A DNA stretch of 64,000 bases from Candidatus Aminicenantota bacterium (GTDB taxonomy: Bacteria; Acidobacteriota; Aminicenantia; Aminicenantales; Saccharicenantaceae): the NCBI GenBank assembly GCA_026393975.1, contig JAPKZD010000009.1:306667-370666 (forward strand), in the 5' to 3' direction. How positions within the stretch are numbered: the stretch's first letter is position 1; every line of letters starts with the position of its first letter. The notes below the pieces were generated by a model. It was not told the origin of the DNA. It worked only from the letters and a program-made list of their open reading frames with translations, and made no database searches. A program made the translations under genes and the position numbers. This document shows, piece after piece, positions 50,088 to 58,977 of this stretch.

Positions 50088-50363
50088 GTGAGGAGAACCA
50101 CAAGGGCCGTCTCGGGAGCGCTCGCTGGAGCGGTCTTCGGCCTCTTTCTTGCCGCGCCGGCGATGCGGCCCGGACCGTCGCAGGCGGGCCAGGAGCCGCC
50201 TCCCCAGGAAGTCCGTAAACCCAGCTACGATTACATGAGCTCGTTCCTGTCCCGGAGCACGCACCCGCTAGGCCTCAAGGAGGACCCGGCGGCCCGGCGA
50301 ATGCTCGGCCAGGGCTCTGTCCCTTGGGCCATCCGGGCCGGGTCACGGCATATTCTCGACTAA
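50088..50363 (+). CDS. Small exported protein upstream of the histidine kinase
   Basis: 91 residues from GTG 50088, with signal peptide TRAVSGALAGAVFGLFLAAPA. The mature ~65 residues contain KPSYDYMSSFLSRSTHPLGLKEDPAARRMLG and no cysteine. No family recognised. There is no ribosome-binding site before the GTG, which agrees with the leaderless promoter just upstream. It precedes the histidine kinase by 48 bases and is probably cotranscribed with it, perhaps as a periplasmic partner (inference). Confidence 0.55.
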   Translation: MRRTTRAVSGALAGAVFGLFLAAPAMRPGPSQAGQEPPPQEVRKPSYDYMSSFLSRSTHPLGLKEDPAARRMLGQGSVPWAIRAGSRHILD

Positions 50364-50411
50364 GGGATTTTTTTTTATGGTTCGGATTCAATTTTTTGGA
50401 TACCGGGGCCG

Positions 50412-53255
50412 ATGAAAAAGGCCCTGATTTTCATCCTCGTCCCCATTCTCGCCGTCCTCGTCCTGGGGACGATGAACGTCTACAAGAAGGCGACTTGGAA
50501 GGACGTCACGGACGGGATCACCTGGAAGGAGACATCGAGCGGCCTCCGGGCCGTCAGCGTCGACCCGACGAGCGAGGCCTTTCTCCGGGTCAACATCCGC
50601 AAGGGAGACATCCTCACGGCCATCAACAAGGTGTCCGTGCGGACGAAGATCGACGTCCTCAAAAACCTCTGGCAGGCCGCTGCGACCGACCAGAGTGTCA
50701 CCTACCAGATCAACAAAGAGGGGATGCAGATCTATCCCACGTTCAATCTCCGCAAGAGGGGCGTCAACCCCATCTATTTTTATCTCGTCCTCGTCGGCGT
50801 GACCACCCTCGTCATCGGCTTCGTCGTCTTCTTCAATTCGAAGGGCCAGATGTCCCTGCCCTACGTTTTCTTCTACCTCCTGGCCCTGGCCTTCGCCGTT
50901 TTCTGCATCTTCTCCCCGACCGGCGAGATGACGCCGCTCGACATGGTCTTCTACGGCCTGGACAAGGCCGGCTTCCTGGCTTTTCCGCCCCTCCTCCTCC
51001 ACTTCTTCATGGTCTTCCCGTTGCGGAAACGCTTCCTCAGGAACCGCTCCAACGTTCTCCCCTTCCTCTACGCCCCGGCCGCGCTCCTCTTCCTCGCCCG
51101 CGTTCGCTTCCACATCCCGCTTCCTCCCCAATGGAGCGAGGCGGCTATCCTCCGCTACCAGGACGGGCTCGAACGCTTCGAGCTCCTCCACTTCGCCGTG
51201 TTCGCCCTCGTCACCCTGGGGATCCTCGCCCATAGCACCCTCCGGGCGCCGACGATCCTGGTCAAGAAACAGCTCCGGATCATCGTCTACGCCCTGGCCT
51301 TCGGCGTTCTGCCGTCGACGGTCTTTTACCTCGTGCCCTTCATCGCCGGCGGACGCCCGTCCACGGGCGCCGAGCTGACGGTCCTTCTCCAGGCCCTCGT
51401 CCCCCTGGCCTTTTCCTATTCCATCTCCCGCTACCGGCTGGTCGACATCGAGGTCCTCCTGAAAAAGGCGGCCACCCTGATCTTTTCCTTCTTCGTCATC
51501 GCCTTCGTCTATTTCTTCGTCAGCTCCCGGACCCGGATATTCTCGGAAAATCGCCTCAACGCCATCGTCCTCGGCATCCTGGCCATCGTCCTCGGGGCGA
51601 CACTGTTTACTCCGCTCAAAAAGATGTTCCAGAGCCTCCTCGACAGGGCCATCTATAAAAGGAGCTACGAATACCGGAGGACGCTCCTGTCCATCATCCG
51701 CGAGCTCAGCCGCGAGCGGAACCTCCAGAAACTCGCCCAGTCCCTCCTCGAAGCCATCGCCAACGCCCTTTCCTTGAAAACCCTCGCACTTCTCCTGGCC
51801 GACGAAAACGACCCGTCGGGCTTCAAGGTCCTCAAATCCAAGGGCGAGGACCTGGCCGGGCCCGTCCAGGTCCAGTTCGACGATTGGCTCGTCCGCGAAC
51901 TCCGGGAAAAAGACACCCTGTCGTTCGTTTCCTCCTCCGAATCGGAAGCGGCCCGGGCGGCGATGGAAAAACTCTCGGCCCTCGGCTTTTACCATGTCCT
52001 CCCACTCAAGGTCGAGGACAAGGTCATCGGCTGCCTGGTCATGGGGAAAAAACAGGACGGATCCTTTTTTTCGAGGGAGGATTGGGAGCTGTTGACGACG
52101 ATCTCCGGCTCGGCGGCCCTGGCCCTAGAGAACGCCGACCTCTACAGCCGCGAGACCGTCCGGGCCATGGAGATGCAGCGACTCAGGGACTACAGCGAAA
52201 ACATAATCGAGAGCCTGACCGTGGGCGTCTCGGTCATCGACGAGGACGGCGTCGTCATCGGCTGGAACAGGGTCCTCGAGGACCAGCTTTCCGTCCGGAA
52301 AGAGGCGGCCATCGGAAATCGGCTCCGGGACGTCCTGAGCCCGACCGCGTTCAGCGACCTGTTCCCGCCGGAAACCCAGCAGGGCTTCCGGCTCCTGAGC
52401 GAGATCACGCTGGAGACGGCCGGGGGCGAAAAGAAGATCTTCGACATCGCCCGGACGCCGCTCCTGGACAACGCCCTGCGGGCCTACGGGACCATCATCG
52501 TCTTCGAGGACATCACCGACAAGATCCAACTCCAGCAGCAGCTCCTGACCTCGGAGAAGCTCGCCTCGATAGGACTGCTCTCGGCCGGCGTCGCCCACGA
52601 GATCAACACGCCCTTGACAGGGATCTCGAGCTACATCCAGATGCTCCAGAAAACGCTGGCCGGCACCCACTACGCCCAGATCCTGGAGAAGATCGAGGCC
52701 CAGACCGACCGGGTCGCCCGTATCATCAAGAACCTCCTGACGTTCGCCCACAGCCCGTCCGACGCCTCGTTCCAGCGCGTCGACCTCAAGGAAAGCATCG
52801 AGGAGATCCTGTCGCTCATCGACCACAAGCTGAAGAACATGAACATCCGTCTCGGGCTCGAGCTCGAGCCCGTCCCGCCGCTCTACGCCCAGGGCGAACG
52901 GCTCCAGCAGGTCTTCATCAACATCATCCTCAACGCACTGGACGCCATGCCCCAGGGAGGGGAGCTGCGGATCCGCCTGAGCCAGGAAAACGATGCCGCG
53001 GTCGTCCGCGTCTCGGACACCGGGACGGGCATCAAGCCCGAGCACCTCTCCCACATCTTCGACCCCTTCTTCACAACGAAGGGGGTCGGTAAGGGGACGG
53101 GACTCGGCCTGTCCATTAGCTACGCCACCGTCAAGGAGCACGAAGGCCACATCCAGGTCCAGAGCGAAATCGACCGGGGGTCCACGTTCACGATCATCCT
53201 GCCGGTCGGCCGGGACGGCTCCCGGAACCCGAAATCCCCGATCCTTAGGACATGA
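50412..53255 (+). CDS. Multi-domain membrane histidine kinase (PDZ-7TM-GAF-PAS-HisKA)
   Basis: 947 residues. One N-terminal helix (~3-22), a PDZ-like periplasmic domain (~40-110, RKGDILTAINKVSVRTKIDV), then about eight membrane helices (~118-400), a GAF domain (~430-590, LSLKTLALLLADEND, VLPLKVEDKVIGCLVMG), a PAS domain (~600-710, ENIIESLTVGVSVIDEDGVVIGWN), HisKA with phospho-His in LLSAGVAHEINTPLTG and HATPase_c with NIILNALDAMP, DTGTGIKPEHL, GTGLGLSIS. The catalytic half is NtrB-like. Partner is the regulator 3 bases downstream. Confidence 0.93.
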   Translation: MKKALIFILVPILAVLVLGTMNVYKKATWKDVTDGITWKETSSGLRAVSVDPTSEAFLRVNIRKGDILTAINKVSVRTKIDVLKNLWQAAATDQSVTYQINKEGMQIYPTFNLRKRGVNPIYFYLVLVGVTTLVIGFVVFFNSKGQMSLPYVFFYLLALAFAVFCIFSPTGEMTPLDMVFYGLDKAGFLAFPPLLLHFFMVFPLRKRFLRNRSNVLPFLYAPAALLFLARVRFHIPLPPQWSEAAILRYQDGLERFELLHFAVFALVTLGILAHSTLRAPTILVKKQLRIIVYALAFGVLPSTVFYLVPFIAGGRPSTGAELTVLLQALVPLAFSYSISRYRLVDIEVLLKKAATLIFSFFVIAFVYFFVSSRTRIFSENRLNAIVLGILAIVLGATLFTPLKKMFQSLLDRAIYKRSYEYRRTLLSIIRELSRERNLQKLAQSLLEAIANALSLKTLALLLADENDPSGFKVLKSKGEDLAGPVQVQFDDWLVRELREKDTLSFVSSSESEAARAAMEKLSALGFYHVLPLKVEDKVIGCLVMGKKQDGSFFSREDWELLTTISGSAALALENADLYSRETVRAMEMQRLRDYSENIIESLTVGVSVIDEDGVVIGWNRVLEDQLSVRKEAAIGNRLRDVLSPTAFSDLFPPETQQGFRLLSEITLETAGGEKKIFDIARTPLLDNALRAYGTIIVFEDITDKIQLQQQLLTSEKLASIGLLSAGVAHEINTPLTGISSYIQMLQKTLAGTHYAQILEKIEAQTDRVARIIKNLLTFAHSPSDASFQRVDLKESIEEILSLIDHKLKNMNIRLGLELEPVPPLYAQGERLQQVFINIILNALDAMPQGGELRIRLSQENDAAVVRVSDTGTGIKPEHLSHIFDPFFTTKGVGKGTGLGLSISYATVKEHEGHIQVQSEIDRGSTFTIILPVGRDGSRNPKSPILRT

Positions 53256-53258
53256 ACC

Positions 53259-54650
53259 ATGAGCAGTAAAGGCATCATCCATGTCATCGACGACGAACCC
53301 GTCATCCACGACGTCCTGGCCCAGCTCCTGACGTCGGAGGGCTACGAGGTCGAGATCTCCGCCTCGGGCGAGGAGGCCTTGGAGAAGTTTCCGTCCCAAT
53401 CTTTCGACGTCATCCTCCTCGACCTCCTCATGCCGGGGATGGACGGGATCGAAGTCCTCCGGAGAATCAAGAAGGTCGACCCCCTGGCCGCAGTCATCAT
53501 CATCACGGCCTACGGCTCGGTCGAATCGGCCATCTCGGCCATGAAGATCGGCGCCCTGGACTACGTCCAGAAGCCCTTCAAGCACGACGACCTCCTCCTG
53601 GCCATCGAGAAGGCCGTCGAGCGCAAGCGCCTCCAAGACGAGAACATCCGCCTCAAGGATGAGCTCCGCCAGCGCTACGGCTTCGCCAACATCATCGGCA
53701 AGAGCCAGGCCATGAAAAGCGTCTTCGAGCTGGTCAAGGCCGCCGCGCCGACACGGAGCACAATCCTCCTCCAGGGGGAGAGCGGCACGGGGAAAGAGCT
53801 TGTCGCCCGGGCCATCCACCTGAACTCGAACCGGGTCGAGGCCCCTTTCATCACGGTCAACAGCGGGTCTCTCCCACCCGACCTTCTCGAAAGCCACCTT
53901 TTCGGGCATGTCAAGGGGGCCTTCACGGGCGCCGTTGCCCTGAAGAAGGGCCTCTTCGAGGTCGCCGACACGGGGACGATCTTCTTCGACGAGGTCTCTT
54001 CCATCAGCCTTGAAACGCAGGCCAAGCTGCTCCGGGTCATGCAGGAGAAGGAATTCATGCGGCTCGGCGGGACCCAGACGATCAAGGTCGACGTCCGGAT
54101 CCTCGCGGCCACGAACGCGGACATCGAGGAGCTCATCGCCCAAAAACTCTTCCGCAAAGACCTCTTCTACCGGTTGAACGTGATCAAGATCGAGATCCCG
54201 CCCCTGCGCCAGAGGAAGGAGGACATCCCCCAGCTCGTCAAACACTTCGTCGAGATCTACGCCCGCGAGAACCGCAAGGAGGTCGAAGGCGTCAGCGAAG
54301 ACGTCTTCGAGATCCTCGACGCCCACGACTGGCCGGGTAACGTCCGGGAGCTCGAGAACCTCGTCGAACGGGCCATCGTTCTGTCCCGCTCCAAAGTCAT
54401 CACCCGGGCCTCCCTCCCCCCCTTCCTGCTCCGGGAGGGAGCGGTCGACGACGAGACGCTCATCGCCTCGGAAGAGTCTCTGGACCTGAGGGACCGGACT
54501 CAGGCCTTCCAGAAAAAGATCATCCTCGCCGCCTTAAAGAAAACGAAGGGGGTCCAGAACAAGGCCGCCAAGCTGCTCGGGGTCAAGCCGACGACGCTCA
54601 ACGAGATGATCAAGCGGCTCCGCATCGACACGAGCGGGTTCCCGACCTGA
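53259..54650 (+). CDS. NtrC-family sigma54-dependent response regulator
   Basis: 463 residues. Receiver domain (~5-118) with VIDDEPVIHD, phospho-Asp in VILLDLLMPGMDG, and conserved Lys in VQKPFKHDD. AAA+ domain (~145-375) with Walker A GESGTGKELVARAIH, sigma54-contact loop GAFTGA and Walker B GTIFFDEV. Fis-type helix-turn-helix at the end (NKAAKLLGVKPTTLNEMIKRL). Activates sigma54 promoters when phosphorylated by the kinase upstream. Such PilS/PilR-like pairs often sit beside pilus operons, as here, but targets are unknown. Confidence 0.95.
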   Translation: MSSKGIIHVIDDEPVIHDVLAQLLTSEGYEVEISASGEEALEKFPSQSFDVILLDLLMPGMDGIEVLRRIKKVDPLAAVIIITAYGSVESAISAMKIGALDYVQKPFKHDDLLLAIEKAVERKRLQDENIRLKDELRQRYGFANIIGKSQAMKSVFELVKAAAPTRSTILLQGESGTGKELVARAIHLNSNRVEAPFITVNSGSLPPDLLESHLFGHVKGAFTGAVALKKGLFEVADTGTIFFDEVSSISLETQAKLLRVMQEKEFMRLGGTQTIKVDVRILAATNADIEELIAQKLFRKDLFYRLNVIKIEIPPLRQRKEDIPQLVKHFVEIYARENRKEVEGVSEDVFEILDAHDWPGNVRELENLVERAIVLSRSKVITRASLPPFLLREGAVDDETLIASEESLDLRDRTQAFQKKIILAALKKTKGVQNKAAKLLGVKPTTLNEMIKRLRIDTSGFPT

Positions 54651-54680
54651 CCGGGGCCGCCGGGAGCCCTCCCGGCCCGC

Positions 54681-57299
54681 CTAATAAAACTTTCCGGGCA
54701 CGGCCTTGTCGGGATTGAACCGGATCTTATCGGGCCGCCGCGGCAGGGTCAGGGAGACCTTTTCGGTCGTCTCGTCGACGATGAACATCCTCCGGCCGGA
54801 CTCGCCGGCGCGGCGCCACTCGACCCAGAGGGGGAAAACGAAGCGGCCCTTGACCTGGCTCACCCGGATGTCGAGACGGACCCCCTCAGGAACGGGAGTC
54901 TCGGTCCAAGTCGTCTGGACCTCGGGCAGTTCGTAGGAAGAAAACCAGCCCTGGAAAAAGGCCTTCAGGTCCCGCCCCGAGGCGGCTTCCATGACGGTGA
55001 TGAACTCGCCCGTCCGGGCCGCCCGGAACTTGAATTTTTCGAAGAACGCCCGGAGCCCAGCCTCGAAAGTCTCCCGGCCGAGGAGGTCCTGGAGCATGAA
55101 CAGGGCCATGGCCGCCTTGTTGTAGACGATGGATTGGTACGCTTGGAAATCGTAGTAGCTCAGGCGCGAACCCAGGACGATCGGGCCCCGGAAGGATTTT
55201 TTCTCCGTCCAACGGGCGAATTTTTTCAGGATGGCGGCAAAACTCATCTCCCCGTACGTGCGGCGCAGGTAGGAAGTCGCCGCGAACTGGGCCAGGCCTT
55301 CGCTCAGCCACTGGTCCTTATAGGATTCGAACGACACGCCCTGGCCCCACCACTGGTGGGCGATCTCGTGGGCCAGGAAATACTCCTTCCATTCCGATAG
55401 GTCGACGGGCGTGTCGACCGGCGGCGGGAAGCCGGCGTCGCCGAGCCAAGGGACCTGGTTGAGGACGACGAAGGAGGCCGGGCTGTGGCCTCCGAAGGCA
55501 GGCCAGGGCCTCAGGACGATCGCCAGCTTCTCGTAGGGGAACGGGCCGAAGGCCTTGACGTAAAAATCGAGGATGTCGGCCGCCTGGTCGACGAGGCCCG
55601 GCTGCCGGTCCAGGATCTCCGACGCGACGAAAAGCTCGAGGGGCACAGGGCCCGCCCGCTCCTTTAGGCGGTCGAGCCGGCCGACGATGAACGACATGTA
55701 CTTCACGGGCGAGCGGGATTCGAAGGTGTAGACGGCGTTGCCCGCTTTTTCGATCTCGACGACATCGTCCATCTCGTCCCAACGGCCCTTGGCGACCATC
55801 TCGCCGTTGGCGACGCACTTGTATTCGGGAGGGATGACGAGGGTCAGCCGGGCGAGGAAGTAGTCCTCCTCCACCGGCCCGGGATACCAGAATCCCGCGT
55901 GGGAGAAAAAGTACGTCTCGTAGCGGGGGCTGAAGCGGATCGGCCGGTTGATCCCGGCCTGGGCGATGACGTCCGTCGACGGGGACGCCGGGAGCATCCG
56001 CCCCCGGTAGAAGACCTCGATCGCAGTCGGCGTCTTAGGCGCCGGCGGGGAAAGGAAATAAACGTAGAGGATCTTGCGGAGCTTGTCCTGCGTGTAAAAG
56101 AGTTCCCGGTCCTCCTCATCCTCGATCTTAAGGATCTCGAGGTCGGGGTTAAAACGGAACTTGAGGCTGTCGAGGAGGTCGACCTTGGGGACGACCTCGA
56201 TCCGGGCCTTGCCCGAGAGATAGGACGTGGCGGGCGAGTAGCTGAGGTCGAGGGCGTACGAGATGATGTCGAATTTCTCTTCGAAGGAGAGGAAGAACCT
56301 CTTCAACGGGGGGGAGACTGCCCGCTCCGGACTGTAGAGGCTGACAACCCGTTCTTTCCCGCGGTCGAAGAGGCTCACTTCGTCTTCGGAGAACGGAGAA
56401 TAAATATAGGTCAGCTCTCCGGCCTTGCGGGCCTTGAACTCGAAGACGGCCTCGTCGCCCTGAGGGAGGAAGGAGAGAAGGTTCCGGGCGAACGAGCTTT
56501 CGATAGTGAACGACCGGGGGTAGTTCCGGGAGAAGACCGCAGCGGCCTTGTCCCTTTCCTCGGACGACACGGCCGGCGACGCATCGTCCCTCTCGACAAC
56601 GATATTGGCAGCGAAGAAACTCGAGGAACACCGGACGTAGAGGGAGTCGATGTCGTCCTGGAGCTCTTTTTTCTTGTAGAGGAGCTCCAGCTGGTGCCGC
56701 TCGTTCGGGTCGGCAGGCGAGAAATCGACCGTGCCCTTTCCGACGATGACCAGCGCGGTCTCGATACCGGGGAGGTCGTCGTAGAATACCGCGGCGTCCG
56801 TGAAGGCGATGCGGATATCCTGGTGCGTGACTTCGACGCGGCGGGCGCGCTCGAAGCGCTCGGCCGGGATGTGGACCTTGTACAGGGTGGTCATTGTTCC
56901 CGTGACGTCCTTACGGACGACGACCCAAGCCTCAGCCCGCTTCTCGAGGGTCAGAATCCAGGATTCGATCAGGGCCGCGTGGGCGTTCTGGTAGAACGCC
57001 TGCAGGAAGACGCGGACGAGGCCATTTTCGCCGCGCTTGATGCCGGCGGTCCGCAGCGACACGTCGGTCATTTTAAGATCGTCGAAGAACTTCTCCAGCC
57101 TGTCCTGTTCGACGGCCCGGAGTTCGGGCGTGAACGTTTCGAGGTAAGCGGAAAAATCCCCTCTCTGGAGGAGCCCTTGGATGCGGCCGACGAAGGCCTC
57201 GGGAGCCCCGCCGTCCTGAGGGCTCGCCCCCCGCAGGCCAAAGACCGCCCCAGCCGCCAGGAAGGAGAGGATAAGGGTTCCGAAGGTCGCTCTTTTCAC
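54681..57299 (-). CDS. M1 family aminopeptidase (exported)
   Basis: 872 residues from GTG 57299; the ATG at 57311 lies inside the TATAAT box and cannot be on that transcript. Signal peptide TFGTLILSFLAAGAVFGL. A ~330-residue N-terminal extension unlike typical M1 enzymes precedes the saddle domain. Catalytic zinc motif HEIAHQWWGQG with the third ligand in WLSEGLAQFAA; the exopeptidase GxMEN motif is replaced by GGHSPASFVVL. C-terminal part resembles the LTA4-hydrolase-type domain. Acts on peptides in the periplasm. Convergent with the response regulator. Confidence 0.88.
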   Translation of the reverse strand: MKRATFGTLILSFLAAGAVFGLRGASPQDGGAPEAFVGRIQGLLQRGDFSAYLETFTPELRAVEQDRLEKFFDDLKMTDVSLRTAGIKRGENGLVRVFLQAFYQNAHAALIESWILTLEKRAEAWVVVRKDVTGTMTTLYKVHIPAERFERARRVEVTHQDIRIAFTDAAVFYDDLPGIETALVIVGKGTVDFSPADPNERHQLELLYKKKELQDDIDSLYVRCSSSFFAANIVVERDDASPAVSSEERDKAAAVFSRNYPRSFTIESSFARNLLSFLPQGDEAVFEFKARKAGELTYIYSPFSEDEVSLFDRGKERVVSLYSPERAVSPPLKRFFLSFEEKFDIISYALDLSYSPATSYLSGKARIEVVPKVDLLDSLKFRFNPDLEILKIEDEEDRELFYTQDKLRKILYVYFLSPPAPKTPTAIEVFYRGRMLPASPSTDVIAQAGINRPIRFSPRYETYFFSHAGFWYPGPVEEDYFLARLTLVIPPEYKCVANGEMVAKGRWDEMDDVVEIEKAGNAVYTFESRSPVKYMSFIVGRLDRLKERAGPVPLELFVASEILDRQPGLVDQAADILDFYVKAFGPFPYEKLAIVLRPWPAFGGHSPASFVVLNQVPWLGDAGFPPPVDTPVDLSEWKEYFLAHEIAHQWWGQGVSFESYKDQWLSEGLAQFAATSYLRRTYGEMSFAAILKKFARWTEKKSFRGPIVLGSRLSYYDFQAYQSIVYNKAAMALFMLQDLLGRETFEAGLRAFFEKFKFRAARTGEFITVMEAASGRDLKAFFQGWFSSYELPEVQTTWTETPVPEGVRLDIRVSQVKGRFVFPLWVEWRRAGESGRRMFIVDETTEKVSLTLPRRPDKIRFNPDKAVPGKFY

Positions 57300-57309
57300 G
57301 GACAGTCTC

Positions 57310-57315
57310 ATTATA
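57310..57315 (-). promoter_or_regulatory. -10 box of the M1 aminopeptidase gene
   Basis: Perfect TATAAT on the minus strand, followed after 10 nt by GTG 57299. A TTGGGT -35-like box lies at 19-nt spacing. Confidence 0.45.
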
Positions 57316-57521
57316 ACATCATTTTTCGACCGCTACCCAAAACAGAGCCGATTTTATGCCAAGCCCGAGACCTTTCTTTCCCTTGGAAAAGTGGTGGTTT
57401 CCGATGCCGGACCGGCCGGACGGACAAGCCGGTTTACAGGATGTAAATTAGTTTTACCCGTTCGCAAGGCTAAGGGCTAACCCCGGAAAGGCCCCGGCAC
57501 CTGGGGTTGGCTCAGAACAGG

Positions 57522-57827
57522 CTATTTCTTGAGCGCGCGGCCCAGGGCGGCCTCGACTTCCGCGACCTTACCCTTGATCCGGCCGCTCGTCTTTTCGCGA
57601 TCATCGACGGTGATGTGCGTGTAGACGCGGCTGGCCTGGCCGCGCATGGTCTCGTGGCACCGCCTGATGAGGCCGAAGACCTCGTCCCATTCCCCCTCGA
57701 CGATGGTCCCCATGGCCGTCAGCTGGTAGGGCAGGCCGCTCTTGTCGACGATATCCACGACCCGGGCGACGAGCCCGGACAGGGCCTCTCCCCGGCCGAT
57801 GGGCACGACGCTGAATTCGACGATCAT
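57522..57827 (-). CDS. MTH1187/YkoF-type thiamine-binding protein (UPF0045)
   Basis: 101 residues, complete. MIVEFSVVPIGRGEALS, LPYQLTAMGTIVEGEWDEVFGLI and the C-terminal half with VYTHITVDDR are the MTH1187 family signature; relatives bind thiamine or hydroxymethylpyrimidine. Encoded 12 bases after speD and probably cotranscribed with it. Its role there is not clear. Confidence 0.88.
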   Translation of the reverse strand: MIVEFSVVPIGRGEALSGLVARVVDIVDKSGLPYQLTAMGTIVEGEWDEVFGLIRRCHETMRGQASRVYTHITVDDREKTSGRIKGKVAEVEAALGRALKK

Positions 57828-57839
57828 CGGCGTCCCGTC

Positions 57840-58301
57840 CTAGTTCTTTTCCTTGTCCTTATCCCGGTCCTTCTTCTGACCGGACTTCTTCAGGCGCTCC
57901 TCCCAGGTGATGAAGCTATGGTAGAAGACGGCGTCGCCCTCGTCGATGCCCCGGGTGATCTCGGTGATGTGGGACGTCTCCGCGCCGAAGGCCTCGACCG
58001 CGTAGACGACGGCCTTGTCGGGCCGGACTTTGGCGCCGCACGTGTAGATGTCGAGGGCCGCGTAGCCCATTTCGGGCCAGGTATGGGTCGAGATGTGCGA
58101 CTCGGAGATGACGATGACGCCGCTGACTCCCATGGGCGGGAACTTGTTGAAGGAGATCGACCAGACGTGGGCGCCGGCGATCTCGGCCGCCCTCACCAGG
58201 ATCTGCTGGACCTTCTCGACGCTCCCGATGATCTTCGGGTCGCATCCGGAGGCCTCGACGATGTAGTGATGGCCGATCGGAAAATGGGCTGTTTTCGCCA
58301 T
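57840..58301 (-). CDS. speD: S-adenosylmethionine decarboxylase proenzyme
   Basis: 153 residues. The self-cleavage site is in ISESHISTHTWPE: the Glu-Ser bond breaks to give a pyruvoyl group on the new N-terminal Ser. Supporting active-site residues in GAHVWSISFNKFPP and DIYTCGAKVRPDKAV. Supplies decarboxylated SAM for spermidine; agmatinase at 30 kb supplies putrescine, but no spermidine synthase is in the window. The C-terminal ~20 residues (KKSGQKKDRDKDKEKN) are a charged tail. AAGGAG precedes the start. Confidence 0.94.
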   Translation of the reverse strand: MAKTAHFPIGHHYIVEASGCDPKIIGSVEKVQQILVRAAEIAGAHVWSISFNKFPPMGVSGVIVISESHISTHTWPEMGYAALDIYTCGAKVRPDKAVVYAVEAFGAETSHITEITRGIDEGDAVFYHSFITWEERLKKSGQKKDRDKDKEKN

Positions 58302-58380
58302 CGCCTTCTCCTTAGCGGATTTTTAAAATTTGATTATGGCACAACGCCGGCGCCTGTCAAGGACTTCGCCGGCCCGGCCC

Positions 58381-58824
58381 CTAGACGGCGACCCGGGGGT
58401 CCTCTTTGACCACGTTCAGGACGAGGTGGGTGACCGTCCGATCGACGTAGGGAATGGCCAGGAGCTTCTTGATGAACCCGTTGAGATCCTCGCGATCGGT
58501 GAAGCGCCCGATGATGAAGGAATCCCAGTCCCCGGTGACGTCGTAGACGGCGGCCACGTGGACGTCCCGGGAGATTCTTTTCTGGGTCTCCAGCAGCTTG
58601 CCCCGGGAAATGCGGACGGCGATGATGGCCGCGAGGTGGAAGCCGAAGTATTCCGGGTCGACGACCGGGACATAGCCCCTGACCGCCCCCGCCGCCTCGA
58701 GCTTTTTCACGGTGTTGATCACCGCCGTGGCCGATGTCCCCACCTCCTTGGCCACCTCCCGGAAACTCTTGCGGCCGTTCGCGTTGAGGACGCGGACGAT
58801 CTTCCTGTCCAGCTCGTCGATCAT
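58381..58824 (-). CDS. Lrp/AsnC-family transcription regulator
   Basis: 147 residues from ATG 58824 (GGAGGTACC upstream). N-terminal helix-turn-helix (IDELDRKIVRVLNANGRKSF, VGTSATAVINTVKKLEAAGAV) and C-terminal RAM domain (FHLAAIIAVRISRG, YDVTGDWDSFIIGRF, VDRTVTHLVLN) that binds an amino acid. Divergent from glnA with a 153-base AT-rich region between them, so it likely regulates itself and glnA. Confidence 0.9.
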   Translation of the reverse strand: MIDELDRKIVRVLNANGRKSFREVAKEVGTSATAVINTVKKLEAAGAVRGYVPVVDPEYFGFHLAAIIAVRISRGKLLETQKRISRDVHVAAVYDVTGDWDSFIIGRFTDREDLNGFIKKLLAIPYVDRTVTHLVLNVVKEDPRVAV

Positions 58825-58977
58825 GGGCGGTACCTCCAATTATCCTATAAATTATAATATTAATGCGCTTATGTAAATATATATTTTAAATATATTGACA
58901 ATTGTATTGTTTTCGTCATATTTAGTTGGCATTAATAGGGCGCCACCGATTCGACGCGCGAGAGAGGAGACAGAAAA
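58825..58977. promoter_or_regulatory. AT-rich divergent control region between lrp-type gene and glnA
   Basis: Far more AT-rich than its surroundings. Contains TATAAT on the minus strand (58856-58851) toward the regulator, TTGACA (58895-58900) with CATATT (58917-58922) toward glnA, and overlapping AT palindromes around 58872-58895. Suitable for Lrp-type binding. Confidence 0.5.

Noticed and set aside
57309..57311. ATG at 57311 as start of the M1 aminopeptidase
   Set aside because: It lies inside the TATAAT box and has no ribosome-binding site; GTG 57299 gives an intact signal peptide.
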